This document shows positions 46,797 through 58,400 of a stretch of DNA of 64,000 bases, piece by piece (the stretch's first letter is position 1; every line of letters begins with the position of its first letter). The translations under genes were made by a program, and so were the position numbers. The notes below the pieces were generated by a model. It worked only from the letters and a program-made list of their open reading frames with translations. It searched no databases and was not told the origin of the DNA. This DNA is from Meloidogyne chitwoodi (lineage: Eukaryota > Nematoda > Chromadorea > Rhabditida > Meloidogynidae): positions 2,356,001 through 2,420,000 of the forward strand of contig JACZZP010000001.1 in the NCBI GenBank assembly GCA_015183035.1, read 5' to 3'.

Positions 46797-48368
46797 TGGA
46801 ATATTTACCAGCGAGAATCCGACCAGCAAAATGTATTGAATATTTACCAAATGAATTACTCTTCGATATTTTCAAGTACCTCGACTTTGAATCATCATTT
46901 AAAATGAAACAAAAGAGTCGCTTTATTTATTATTTTCTAAAAAGATACAGAGACGAATTCCCTAGAGAAAGATTTGAAACGATCATCTTTGTAAGTTATT
47001 TTCAATTATATGTGTACAGTTTGTGAACGAGTTAGTACTTTTTGCTTATTATTTTATGTATGGGAAATTCTCAATTCATTCTTCATGCATTTTCTGACTA
47101 ATATATTTAAAGAGTTGAAAAAAAGTAATTCATCGTTCCCTTTTTTAATTATTGTCACCTTCCTCTATAATATTTTTATTAAACAATCTGCGAAAAAATT
47201 TATTAACTCGTCCGCAAAAAAGAATAGTAATTTTTTAATTTTAAGAAATACAATGATTATAATGAAGAAGATGAATTGGATCGTCAACGATTGGAAAGAA
47301 TTATTTTCGTAATTTAAGTTAGTTTTTTTTTTAATTTTATTAATTAAGATGTTCGGTACTGGCAAAGAATTAAAGGAAGCGACTGATTTTAAAATCAGTG
47401 ACCAACTCAAGGAGAAGGTGTCGAATTCTATTAAATTTTAATTTTTTTCTTATGTTTTTAGTGGCTTTTTGCTTTAGCTGAAGGTATCCCTGTTTTTACA
47501 TCAGATGTTGGAAATTATGAGACTGATAATTTTATTGTTTTTAATGATGGTAATATATTAAATAACCTAGGAATTTAATAAATTTTCTATTTAAAACCAT
47601 ATCTAAATTAATATTTTTATTTTATAGAAAGCACAGAGGAGTTTATTTTGAAAATACCAGTATCTCCGGAAACAATCAATGATTTGAAAATCCTTCGATA
47701 CTGGTTATTAAAAATCGTCCGAGCTGTTTTTAAACATATACACTTCAAAGACTTCACTCTCAATCCAGAGCTTATCAATTTGATTTTTTATAATGAAATT
47801 GATAAGTTTAAGTTAACAACCAAAGAAGCCGATATTACATTTAATCAAAATATTGATTTACAATTTTTTTTAAATACTTTAATTATTAGTGAAAGTCTTA
47901 TCTTAAGTTTCAACAATGAAAATATGACAGGGGAAAAGATGAATATTTTATTCAATTTATTATTTCAAGAAGGTTATAGGATCCCTGGAATAGTTTTTGA
48001 TCACCTTCTTGCATCAAATCAAATTGCTATATACAATGTGTTAACATATGTAAGTTAAGAAAATTAAGGTCGTTTTATCAAAAATTAATTTAAATATTTA
48101 GCTCTTAGAAACATCAAAAGATTTAACAAAATTGATACATAAAATTGGATTTAATTGTTGTATGCGTGAGTCTCAATTAATTGTTAGAGGAGTTAAAATA
48201 ATGGAAGAAAACAACAATCAAAAAGTTTACTATAAAGTTACAAATAATCATGACCCAAAAATTATATTTCAAATTTTATGGGATTTTACTTTAGATGAGA
48301 ATGTGATAATACCAGATGACGAATTGAACAATTATGTTCAATACATTGAAATAAATAAAATAAATTGA
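46797..48368 (+). CDS. F-box-like family gene C
   Basis: Starts MEYLPARIRPAKCIEYLPNE then LLFDIFKYLDFESSFKMKQK. The MEYLPA start is duplicated, giving a second LPNELLFDIF that better fits an F-box. Later exons: about 47350-47420 (LKEATDFKISDQLKEK), 47460-47550, 47630-48055 (IPVSPETINDLKILRYWL, NPELINLIFYNEIDKF) and 48102-48368 (LLETSKDLTKLIHKIGFNC, QLIVRGVKIMEENN). The family-specific order is complete and no insertion interrupts the central exons, so this is the best-preserved copy. Possible substrate receptor of an SCF ubiquitin ligase (inference). Confidence 0.68.
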
Positions 48369-48951
48369 TTTATATCAAAAATGTTAATTGATGAATTATT
48401 TTTTGACATATTGAATTTTTTTATTTCATTTTATGCCTCGATTTTTGTTTTAATTTAAAATTGTTTTATTTTTTTTCATTTTAAAGTATTTTTGTTGAAA
48501 ATATTTTTTTTGAATTGCCATTTTTTATTTTATAACAAATTTTTGTTTCAAAATTACGCACAATTTATTTATTGAAGTAAAACGATGAGCTAAATTCTCA
48601 ATTTTAATTATGCGTCGATATAATGGAATATTGATTAGACACTTTATTTTTGGAAAGTACAGAATGCGGGAGGGTTTTTAGTTTCACAAGATGTAACAGA
48701 AACATCTTATTAATAAAACTAAAGATTTTTAAAAACTAAGTTGCATTATTTTTAGAAAATCTATGTTTTTTTCGACTTTTACCGAACATTAAAATTTATT
48801 AATAAAATAAAGTAAAATTATTTGAAATTAAATAACATAACTGAAAAAAAAAAAATTGGCGAAATATTAAAAAAATAGTGTAAGAAAAGAATAAAAAAAT
48901 ATTAAAAAAAGGTTAACTTTTAATATTAATTATTAAAACTTTTCTTGGATA
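48369..48951. other. Spacer between F-box C and the 614-bp element
   Basis: AT-rich; no gene or defined repeat recognised. Confidence 0.5.
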
Positions 48952-48953
48952 TA

Positions 48954-49567
48954 CTATAGTATACCGGACGCAAAATTTTGTATCAAAAGACATACCATTC
49001 GATTCGTCTCGACGAGCTGAGTCGAATGGTACTACTCTCATGATGCGGAAATGCCTAAAAGTCGAGATACAAGCCCCTAAAATTCGAAAACCCAAAGAGG
49101 GGAGTAAGTTCTTTTTGAGGGTAAAAATTCAAATAGGAGTATGATAGCTCATTCGATAGGTCTCTTCGAGACCTATCGAATGAAACCAAAATCAGTTTGA
49201 TTGAACGATTATTAACAAAGTTATGACGGATCGAAAGTTGCTTGAATCACGCTAAACATGGACCTATTGGGAGTGTTTTATGACTTCTTGATTTGGGAGC
49301 CCATCTCTCGTTGGCTTTTTGGTACATGCGTTACTCTACGGCGCAAATTACAACAAAATAATTAATTCAATGAAAATAATTTAGGTGCAGCCGCGGTAAT
49401 CACTTTGTAGAGCTTACTTCCCTCTATGGTTTTTCGAATTTTAGGGGCTTGTATCTCGACTTTTAGGCATTTCCGCAACATGAGAGTAGTACCATTCGAC
49501 TCAGCTCGTCGAGACGAATCGAATGGTATGTCTTTTGATACAAAATTTTGCGTCCGGTATACTATAG
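48954..49567. mobile_element. 614-bp TA-flanked element with ~155-bp terminal inverted repeats
   Basis: The left end CTATAGTATACCGGACGC and the right end are near-perfect complements for about 155 bp, through ACATACCATTCGATTCGTCT and AGATACAAGCCCCTAAAATT. TA dinucleotides flank at 48952-48953 and 49568-49569, as in Tc1/mariner-type insertions. A second internal palindrome (GATAGGTCTCTTCGAGACCT then ATC) occurs at about 49155. No transposase is encoded. Near-identity of the arms suggests recent activity. Relatives: 6361-6736, 28566-28716, 33790-34130. Confidence 0.88.
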
Positions 49568-49667
49568 TACAGCCCTTTTCTTAAAAAATGTTATATTAAG
49601 AAAAATAAATTATTTAAAAAAATGTAGGTAAAAATAAAAAAAGTTCATCTTCATAATCAAAGCAAAA

Positions 49668-51413
49668 TTAATTTAAATATAATCGATAAATTGTTATATA
49701 AAATAAACTACGCATATTTAAAATGAATCTGCATTCAACTAAAAACATCATTTTAGGATCATGAATATTTGTAATTTTATAATATTTTGTTGAATTAGTG
49801 CTTTTACTCATTTCAACTCCTTTGACAATAAATTTTATGCGGCCACATCTATAATATTTATCTGCATCGGTGCTTTTACTTGTTGTCAGTTCAACTCCCT
49901 TGATAATTAATTCTGAATCACAACATAATCTACAACTAAATTTAAATCTAGCCACCATTTTTGATAAATCTGTTGATGTTTCTAGATACTAAATTTTTGA
50001 ATTTATAAAAAAACATTAATATTAATCTTACATTTATAAGCTTATAGATTATAGTTAGATTATATTTAATTTCTAACTCAATCATAGGAATTTTATCAAC
50101 TGTATTTATCAATGATTTTAATAAAATGTTGTTATTTTCCTCTCGAATATAGTAGGAGTTTGGAATTATATAAAGCTTTTTAGTATTAACCAAAAGATCA
50201 AAAGTAAAGTTCAAAACATTAATATTTCGATGAAAATAGGCAATATAAGATTCTTGGCAATTAAATTTTAATTTTTTAATTTCTTCATCATTAAAAAGCA
50301 ATTTAAACATCTCTGGATTGAAAATAAAGTTATTAAAGCGAATATCTTCAAAAACACAGCGGAAGATTTTCAATAACCAATAACGAACAAATTTCAAATC
50401 CTCAATGTTTTGAGGAAATATTGGCAATTGCAAAGTAAAATAATTCTGTGAGCTTTCCTCTATAAAATAAAAATATAACAATAAATAGGTATATGTAAAT
50501 AAAAAATCTAAAAAAGGGATGGGATGTTTAACTCAATAAATGTTTATTTCAGTATTCAATCAATTTAGATTACTGACATTTTGCTAATTGGCAAAATGTC
50601 AGTTTTATCTTTTATGACAAATCGTAAAAGTAAAAGAGTATTTTAAATGCATATTTATTACTAGGGATCGGATTTTTAGGTGACAAAACGTTAAAAATAG
50701 GTCATAAAAAGACCAATAACTTAAAAATCCGATCCCTATTTATTACCTTTTGGATAAAAATGTAAATCTATATTTCTGTGAGCAAACTTGTTAAATACCT
50801 GTTAATTTATTTACATTAAAAAAATTGTTTTTTTTTTCAATTTTAGAAATGATGTTTAGAGTATGTATAAGTCTAAAGATTTTGTCGAGCTTTAAAACAT
50901 AGTTAAGCAAATTATAGTAAAAATCAAGAAATATAATTTCGTTTAAACCTTTTAATTTTTTCTAATTGGACAAGTTATTTCAAAAAATATATAAATCGAT
51001 CATTTCTAAAATTTTTCGAAAAATGTCATTTTTAATCGGAATTTAACTAAAGAAATACGTTATAAGCTAAATAAACAGGAATTTTTTTATCCAAAGCAGA
51101 TTGCCACTGAAAAATTAATTTTAAAAATTTTTAATAAAATTTCGTACCTTCTCCTGAAGTTGTTTACTCAAAGGATAATAAATTGGTTCTTGTTTCGTGT
51201 AGTCTTTGAACTTCTTAATATAAATAAAATTAAAAAAAAAAAACAAACTAAAATTACAAATTCGAGTTTTTTGAATTTTTTACGAGCCAATTCATTTTCG
51301 TATTTATTTATAAAATAATAAAAATATTTATTAATTTGTTTAATTTTGAATAATTCATCAGAGTTGAGATTTTTGAAAATTTTAAGTTTTATTTCTGCTG
51401 GTAAATATTCCAT
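49668..51413 (-). CDS. F-box-like family gene D
   Basis: Starts ATG 51413 MEYLPAEIKLKIFKNLNS, almost identical to copy A. Next exons: about 51213-51148 (EPIYYPLSKQLQEK), 51112 onward (WQSALDKKIPVYLAYN), 50481-50030 (LPIFPQNIEDLKFVRYWL, NPEMFKLLFNDEEIKKL) and about 49990-49668. The last exon has the family's GVE block twice (ELIIKGVELTTSKS, then KFIVKGVEMSKST, followed by YYKITNIHDPKMMFLVE). Copies A and C have a single block, so this is an internal duplication. A 77-bp hAT-like element (50662-50738) sits in the large intron. Confidence 0.68.
50662..50738. mobile_element. 77-bp hAT-like MITE with 8-bp target duplication
   Basis: Ends TAGGGATCGGATTTTTA and its complement TAAAAATCCGATCCCTA. The flanks TTTATTAC (50654-50661 and 50739-50746) are identical 8-bp direct repeats, the length typical of hAT. 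Confidence 0.8.
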
Positions 51414-51926
51414 AATTTTTTTTTTTGAATTTTTTAAGCTAAAAATAAAAATTATTTAAATTAAATCTAAATAAATGTATATTAATTTAACCCAATTTAA
51501 ATTAATTGGTATTTTATTTATCTGTTCAAAATTTATCAATACATAAAGTAGAATAAATATTAAATTTTAGTTTTACGAAATAAAAATATTATGTTTGGTA
51601 AAATTCTTAATTAATGATGAGAAAATTTATAAAATTATTTATGTCTAATAAAGTATAAGGGCATTTATTAAATGGTCACCTATCCAACTACATAGAATAT
51701 TTTAAACTGAAAATGAGCAAACTTTTATTTTTAACCTTTCTTTTATACACAGCAAAATTCGGAATGATAAAAAGGCAAAACCTGACATATTTTTTTATAA
51801 AAAGATTACCGCCCTTACATTAATATATTAAAAAATATTGTGGAGCAAAATAAAATATTTAATAAATAGACATAATTTTTATTAAAAAAAGAAATAGATA
51901 GGGATAAACGGTATATAAGAGGCTGT
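51414..51926. other. Upstream region of F-box D
   Basis: AT-rich; apart from the 9-bp target duplication AGAGGCTGT at its end, nothing recognised. Confidence 0.5.
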
Positions 51927-52897
51927 GTACTTGATGGTTATGCCACACCCCCCAGTTCGGTGCCAAAATTTGAGTGTCAAACTAATATTTTAATTAATTA
52001 ATATTTAAATTCTAATCCGCATTTTTGTTGTTTTTTATGTTTGTTGGTTGTTAGCAAGTATTTAAACAAATTAACAAGAAATATAAAATTAAATAAAAAA
52101 TAATCAAATTAAAATGCCTTATAAATGACACACTAATGGTAGAAAATCCTGATGAGGCAAATGCTGCAGTTTTTCCAAAACTGTACGATTAGGGAATATA
52201 TGGTACTTGTACCCCTATCTTCCCCCCACCCTTTTTCAATGCCGCGCTTTTTTTTTATGCGCCGAAAAAATATTCTGGACTGCCTTGCTTGAAAGTGCCC
52301 CAAGAAAATTTTGATGTGTAAATATGTATACATTTATAAATTAATAAAAAAAGAAAACAAAACAACAGAAATTAAAAAGGAGGCATAAAATTGTTAATCC
52401 CATTCAAAATATCATCAAAAACAGAATTGTTGTTGATATTGGACGAGCGACGGAACAAAAATTCATCAATATATCCACGAAGATGATGGCGATGGGTCCC
52501 GCATTGTATCTTGTTTCTTCTTTTGGCTGATCTCCAAAGTTGCTCGATGTTTTGTGTGTGAATATCAGGATCTGCGGGATTAAGAAAATTTTTGGAATGG
52601 TTCACATTTATGCCTCCTTTTTAATTTCTGTTCTTTTATTTATTTTTTATTAATTTATAAATACACACACCTTTACACATCAAAGTTTTCTTGGGGCACT
52701 TTCAAGCAAGGCAGTCCAGAATATTTTTTCGGCGCATAAAAAAAAGGCGCGGCATTGAAAAAGGGTGGGGGGAAGATAGGGGTACAAATACCGAATATAT
52801 TCCTCCAAAATAATTTAAATATTAATGAATTAAGAGTATTAGTTTGACACTCAAATTTTGGCACCGAACTGGGGGTGTGGCATAACCAACAAGTACC
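51927..52897. mobile_element. Merlin (IS1016/ISXO2-like) DNA transposon, internally deleted
   Basis: Very long inverted repeats (about 300-400 bp per arm; e.g. TGGTTATGCCACACCCCC and GTTCGGTGCCAAAATTTGAG at the left, complements at the right) are flanked by an exact 9-bp direct repeat AGAGGCTGT (51918-51926, 52898-52906). Between the arms a minus-strand frame (52605-52372) encodes DIHTQNIEQLWRSAKRRNKI, then HHLRGYIDEFLFRR and FDDILNGINNFMPPF-stop. This is the C-terminal end of an ISXO2/Merlin DDE transposase, including the N-I-E-x-L-W catalytic glutamate region. The N-terminal two thirds are missing. Merlin elements make 8-9 bp duplications, in agreement. Confidence 0.88.
52372..52605 (-). 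pseudogene. Merlin transposase C-terminal fragment
   Basis: 77-codon open frame inside the element at 51927-52897, with HTQNIEQLWRSAKRR and YIDEFLFRR as family marks. It lacks the first two acidic catalytic residues, so it cannot act alone. Confidence 0.8.
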
Positions 52898-52945
52898 AGA
52901 GGCTGTAGCAGAATTTATCAAATAATATTAAAGCAAAAAATTTAA

Positions 52946-55312
52946 TCAAAAAATTAACGTAATAATTTCAATTGCCCTAATCAATTGCTCAAAACTATAA
53001 ATAAATTTAATCAAATATTTAAATTTAGAATTATAAATATTTGTATATACATATAAAGCATGACTCAGACGATCCCCACTTTCTACAATTTTGTTTGTTT
53101 TAAATTTTATTTTAGAAGGATGCATTAATCCTTCAAGTCTTATATTAGGCACTATTTTTGAGCAATCCTTTGAATTTTTAATGTTCTAAAATTAAAGTTT
53201 TTTTTAATTTTTTATAAATTTAATTTTCTATAATTGGTAGGGATGACCAAAACATGCACGAACAAATGAACTAATAACCATAACTGACCACTGTCTCTCC
53301 GAAGGTTAACTTAATCTCTCGTTTGTAAGAGATAGAGAAAAGTAGTGGTCAATAGAGAAAATTGTATAAAATTAAAAGGAATTGTACAAAAGGAATTGTA
53401 AATATTTATCTCTACTGCCCACTACTTTTCTCTATCTCTTACAAACGAGAGATTAAGTTAACCTTCGGAGAGACAGAGGTCAGTTATGGTTAGATAACAA
53501 TTTGTTCGTGTATGTTTTGAGCATCCCTAATATTGGATAAGTACGCAGGGATGCATATCGTATCGTATATCGTATCGTATTTTTTCTGAAATAATATCGA
53601 TCGTATATCGTATCGCATAAAACTGAACGATATGCATCTCTGATGTACAAATAATCACAAAATTCTGAAATTTTTATTAAAATTTAATTACCTCAACAAC
53701 TAAATAATAAAATGTTGCAAGATCCTTAATTTCAATAATAAAAACATGAGAGACACTTTTCCGTGAATTAAAGAGCAATTTCAATAAAAAATTATTTTGC
53801 TCCTCTTTATTGTCCATAAATTTAAAATTTAACGTAATTCTTTCTGCAATAAGATGATCAAAAATAAATTCAAATTGATTTTTGTATATTGAGTTGCAAA
53901 TATATATAGAATAGTTGTGACAGAATCCTTTTATGTGAAATTTAATATTTTTGTTGTCATCAAAAATTAATTTAATCATTTTTGGATTAAATATAGCACA
54001 AGAAAAATCAGCTTGTTCAACATAACAGAAAAATAATTTTTCTAACCAAAAACGAATAAATTGAATTTCCTCAATGTCTTTTGGATAGTTTGGCAAGTTC
54101 AATCCTAAACAATTACCGTATTTACTCTAATATAACTATAGTGAATTACCCCAAGATTTGAACTAAAAAATTTTACGTTATGTTATAGCCGCCTAAAAAT
54201 CTCAATTTTTTTATAAAAATTAAAAAAAATTAAATTTTAGTATATTTATACATTTCTTTTCTTGTTTGCGCGAGAAAAAAACGCCAAAAATCAACGCAAT
54301 GCGCGCCTAGTCCTGGACTAATATAGAAGCGTATTTTTAAGTATTAGAGTAAATACAGTACCCAAATATTTGTTTACAATCTTTAAAAAAAGAAAATAGT
54401 CGTTGTAACCATTAGAATGTTTCAAGCCATCAGTAAATAAATATAAGGGAATTTTTTCATCTATCGCAGATTGCCACTAAAAAATGATTTTAAAAAATTG
54501 TTTTTTTGTATAAATATTAAATTTTCTAAATTAAAATTTAAAGCTAAATTGAATTTTAAAAATCCTTTAATATTTTTTACTTTTGCTAAAAGTTGATCAT
54601 TTACTGGGTAATATACAATATTCTTTGGCTTAATCCAACGATAACTTTTAGATGTTCTCTAAAATTATAAAAATATTAAAAAAAAATAAATTTATTTGGT
54701 ACTTTACGGTTATGGTGACAAAAGTCGCAATTTTTGTCCGCAATTTTTTTATACTTTAATTATATTGGAGGCATAAAATCAACAATTTTTGCTAAAATAT
54801 CATCAAATGCATCAACTTCTCTTCTTTTTACATCTTCTCTCCATAAAAATTCGCATAGATAGCTTGGAAATAGTTTAAAAAAATATTAGGGAAATATATA
54901 AGAACATATGTATATATAAGGAATTATGTTTCAATGATCATATTAGTGGGCAGTTTTCCCAATCAGCTTACCTAATTATAATCTTTTTTAAGGAAAAATT
55001 AAAAAATCTTTATATTATGCCTCCAATATAATTAATAAAGTATAAAAAAGTTGCGGACAAAAATTGCGGACTTTTGTCACCATATCCGAAAAGTACCATT
55101 TATTTAAATAAATAAAATACTATTGAAATGCTTTTTATTTTTTTCAATGCCAATTCCAATTTTAAACGATCAATTAAATAATTTAAATATTTAGTAGTTT
55201 TTCGAAGAAATAGAAGTTGATTAAAGTTGAAAAATTTTAAAAAATCAATTTGTGTTTCGATTGGTAAATTCTTTTTTTCTTTATTTTTAAAATCAATTGA
55301 TAAATCAGCCAT
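52946..55312 (-). CDS. F-box-like family gene E
   Basis: Starts ATG 55312 (MADLSIDFKNKEKKNLPIE), with an F-box-like helix pair (IDFLKFFNFNQLLFLRKTTK). Further exons are at about 54660-54590 (NIVYYPVNDQLLAK), 54477-54360 (WQSAIDEKIPLYLFTDGL), 54102-53690 (LPNYPKDIEEIQFIRFWL, NPKMIKLIFDDNKNI) and about 53190-52946 (IVPNIRLEGLMHPSKIKF to the stop). Block order equals the other copies; sequence is closest to B in the last exons (IVPxI start). Introns hold a 400-bp Merlin-derived element (54698-55097) and two hAT-like elements (53238-53641). Confidence 0.65.
53238..53529. mobile_element. 292-bp hAT-like element with ~115-bp inverted repeats
   Basis: Ends TAGGGATGACCAAAACATGC and complementary GCATCCCTA. 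The arms include CTCTCCGAAGGTTAACTTAA and TCTCTCGTTTGTAAGAGATA in inverted order. The flanks ATAATTGG and ATATTGG agree apart from one missing base, fitting a decayed 8-bp duplication. It lies in an intron of F-box E. Confidence 0.75.
53546..53642. mobile_element. ~97-bp short element with CAGGGATG ends
   Basis: CAGGGATGCATATCGT at the left, complement of ACGATATGCATCTCTG at the right; the interior is repeated CGTATCGTAT. It is adjacent to the previous element; target duplication is unclear. Confidence 0.6.
54698..55097. mobile_element. 400-bp Merlin-derived MITE with 8-bp target duplication
   Basis: About 80-bp inverted repeats starting GGTACTTTACGG (left) and GGTACTTTTCGG (complement of right end), containing AATTTTTGTCCGCAA. 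The flanks ATTTATTT (54690-54697, 55098-55105) are identical. Minus-strand codons near 54870-54780 read EFLWREDVKRREVDAFDDIL then AKIVDFMPPI-stop. This matches the end of the Merlin transposase at 52372, so the MITE is an internally deleted Merlin element. It lies in the first intron of F-box E. Confidence 0.85.
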
Positions 55313-55481
55313 ATTTTTCTAGAAAATATTAGACTTTTCTAAAAAAAATTTTAAATATAATTAATTTAAAAAAAAAAAGTAATTTAAGTTTTATAAAACA
55401 AAATTTGTTAAAAATATCACTGGGAAAAGAATATTTATTTAAAATAATATATTTTTAAATAAAAGTTTAAAATAATTTTTT

Positions 55482-58400
55482 TTAATGATTTAAAGCTCCT
55501 CCCAATTGCTCAGTATAATGATAATTCTTTCTTTCAGAATAATCCGGATTTTGAGCATTTAAAGCTTGTGGTGGTTGAATATTTCCTGGTTGAAAAAGGG
55601 CAGAATTTGGAGGTGCTACGAGTCTGGTAGAGTTTTGAGATGTGTCTTGAGTGTCTTGAGATGATGATGACATTGCTACTCTAATCATATGAATTATAGA
55701 GAAACGGGAAACACCTAAAAAATAAATCTAGTTAAATATTGTAAAGGTAAAGGAATAATTGGATTTTGAAAATTCAGTTAATTTAAATTAAATTATTTCG
55801 ACTAAAATTTTAAAAAAATAAACACAAAATTAAAAATCATAAAAAAATTAATTACAGTTAATATGTGAATTTTTTAAATTAAATATTCTTGTAATAAAAA
55901 TTTAAAAATTAGTAATACCTTGATCAGAAGGAGCAGAACACGTTCCCCCCAAATAAAGATAAAGAGCTGCAAATGCAACAAAATGTAAAAGAGCAAACCA
56001 ATGATGAACAAAAATAGCCACAAATATATGGACAATTGCCTTTTTTAAAATTATATTTTTATATTAAATCAAAAAATAAACTAACAGCTCCAAAAGAAAC
56101 GTAACGATTAATACAATGTTGATACCAAGCTTTTTGTAAATTTTTAAGTTTTAATGATTCATTAATTCCTTCATTTGTTTGGGCAAAAAGTGCATCTAAG
56201 GATCTTCTTTGTTGGTCAATCTGTTGTGAAGAAATTATTGATCCTTCATGTACTGCCCCATAAATTGGTTGTTGTTTAACGTTACCACTACTAAATATAT
56301 TTATTATTTTTAATTAAAAGATTTTGTGTAGTTGAAATTACATTTTTTGTTTATTCGATAGGAGGAACTCTAGGAGGGCCTTCTAGAATATTAGAGTAGA
56401 TTTAAGGGTGGTGCGAAAGTTGCGGACCGAACTTTGCGGACGCCCACAAAAGCTTTCAAAGAAATTAGTTTATCTGCTTTTTAAGGGCCAATGGGTACAA
56501 TAATTTATTTAAAAACTTTGTAGCATGGTACTTAATCTATATCCAAGTTTTGGACCAGAAGTTTGAGTCCAGAAGCGTTGGTCCGCAAGTTTCGGCTTGC
56601 CAGGAACTCTGAGGGCCTTCTAGAATATTAGAGTAGATTTAATAACAATTTTTAGAAATTTATTTTTTTAAGAGGATGTTCTCGTATATAAATAACCCCT
56701 CTTTTATAGTAAAGAGAATATTTAAAGTCTATAATTTAAAAATACAAACTCTGTTTCAGCAGCACATTGATTAGTTAAAACTTCCAAATCATGACTCATA
56801 GAAAGTGAAACATAAGCATAATTAACCTTATTATTAAAAAAGAAAAAATTAAATTTTTAATAAAATTAAAAAATAAACTGTAGCATAAGTAAATAAAAAA
56901 GGAAGAGACGAAAGTATAGCAATTTGATTTAAATCTCCAAGCAATAAAAGTATTATTGCAAATCCAGTAACTAAAACTGTTGAACGATGTGATTCTCTTG
57001 ATGGAGAAGATTCCTTTAAAAATAATAATTAATTAATTAATTTCAATTTCGCGAAGAATTTTATAGAGGGAAGGGAACATAAATAAAAGGAGTTCTTAAT
57101 CAAAAATTAAATAGGATGAAACTTTGAATTTAAATTTTAGGAGGATATTCCCCGCGAATTTAAAAAATTAGGAGTATTTCCAATAAATTTTCAAAGCTTA
57201 TTTCCACGTAAATATAATTCCCAATTATTATTTTACTAAATTTAATACCTCAATAAGAAATTTACTCATTTGCGGAAATAATCCTTCATTAGCAATTCCT
57301 TGTACAACTCTAGAAGTACCCAATGTAGAAGAAAGTATTGCTGAAAGGCAAGATATGTAAAGACCACCAAGAAATACTGCTTTCGTTAAAGATAATTTTT
57401 CTGAGATCATTGCGTCACATTGAAGGGCATTTCTTTTTAAAAAAGAGAAAAATTGTGTTTTTTATTTTTAAATATTTACCTATCAACAGAAGCACCCAAA
57501 AGTAACATTAACAAAAAACAAAGCACAAAACTAAATCCAAGTGCTCCTAATTCACCTTCAGCAATATTCTTCAATGGATCAACCAAATTTCCGCTCATAT
57601 TAACACATAAAAAAATTAATTTTAAAATTTTACTCGAAATATCTCAGAGGGGATAACACAGAGATTTTGATAAAAGGATAAAAATTCTATCAAAATATTT
57701 TAAATTTACCAGCCAAAACTCCAATAAAATTAGCAAAAAGAACACCAAAAACACTGAAGAAATTATTAGCTTCATAATGTTGTTGAGAGTGATCCTCTTC
57801 AATATCCCCAAGGGCTAGAGTTGTTTTGTCACTGCAATTTTGAGGCCCATAATTTGAATACCAATTAGCAGAGAGCTGTTGGGCACTTAATGGATTAATT
57901 CCAATCTCTGAATTTTTTGAAACAAATTTTATTTTAATTTTTTAAAATATTATACCAGGATCAGAAGCTGTAAATAAAGATGCCCCTAACAGAAAATCTC
58001 CAATAGCCAATCCCAAAAAACACATTAGCAATAATTGAAGGCGAATTACAAAACGAAGTCCCGCAAAATTTAAAACTAGAAAAAATATTAATTTAATGTC
58101 TTAAAAAATAAAAAAAACCATTCAAAAGAAGCAGCACAACAATAGAAACTATTTTTGTTGCTATCGGACTAATTCCAGATGCCAATGACTCTCCAAAGCC
58201 TAATGCAACGAGTGAAGTAGCACAAGCTTGTCCAAATGTATAAATTATTCCTATAGCTCCTCCTATACGTTTTCCTAACACATGAGAAACAAGAAAATAG
58301 ATCCCACCACTTTGAACCTTGTTAGAGAAAAGAAAATAGTGTTAAGATTGAAGAGGTTAGAGAATTCGATTATCTATCAAAATTTAAAGAAAACCTGGCA

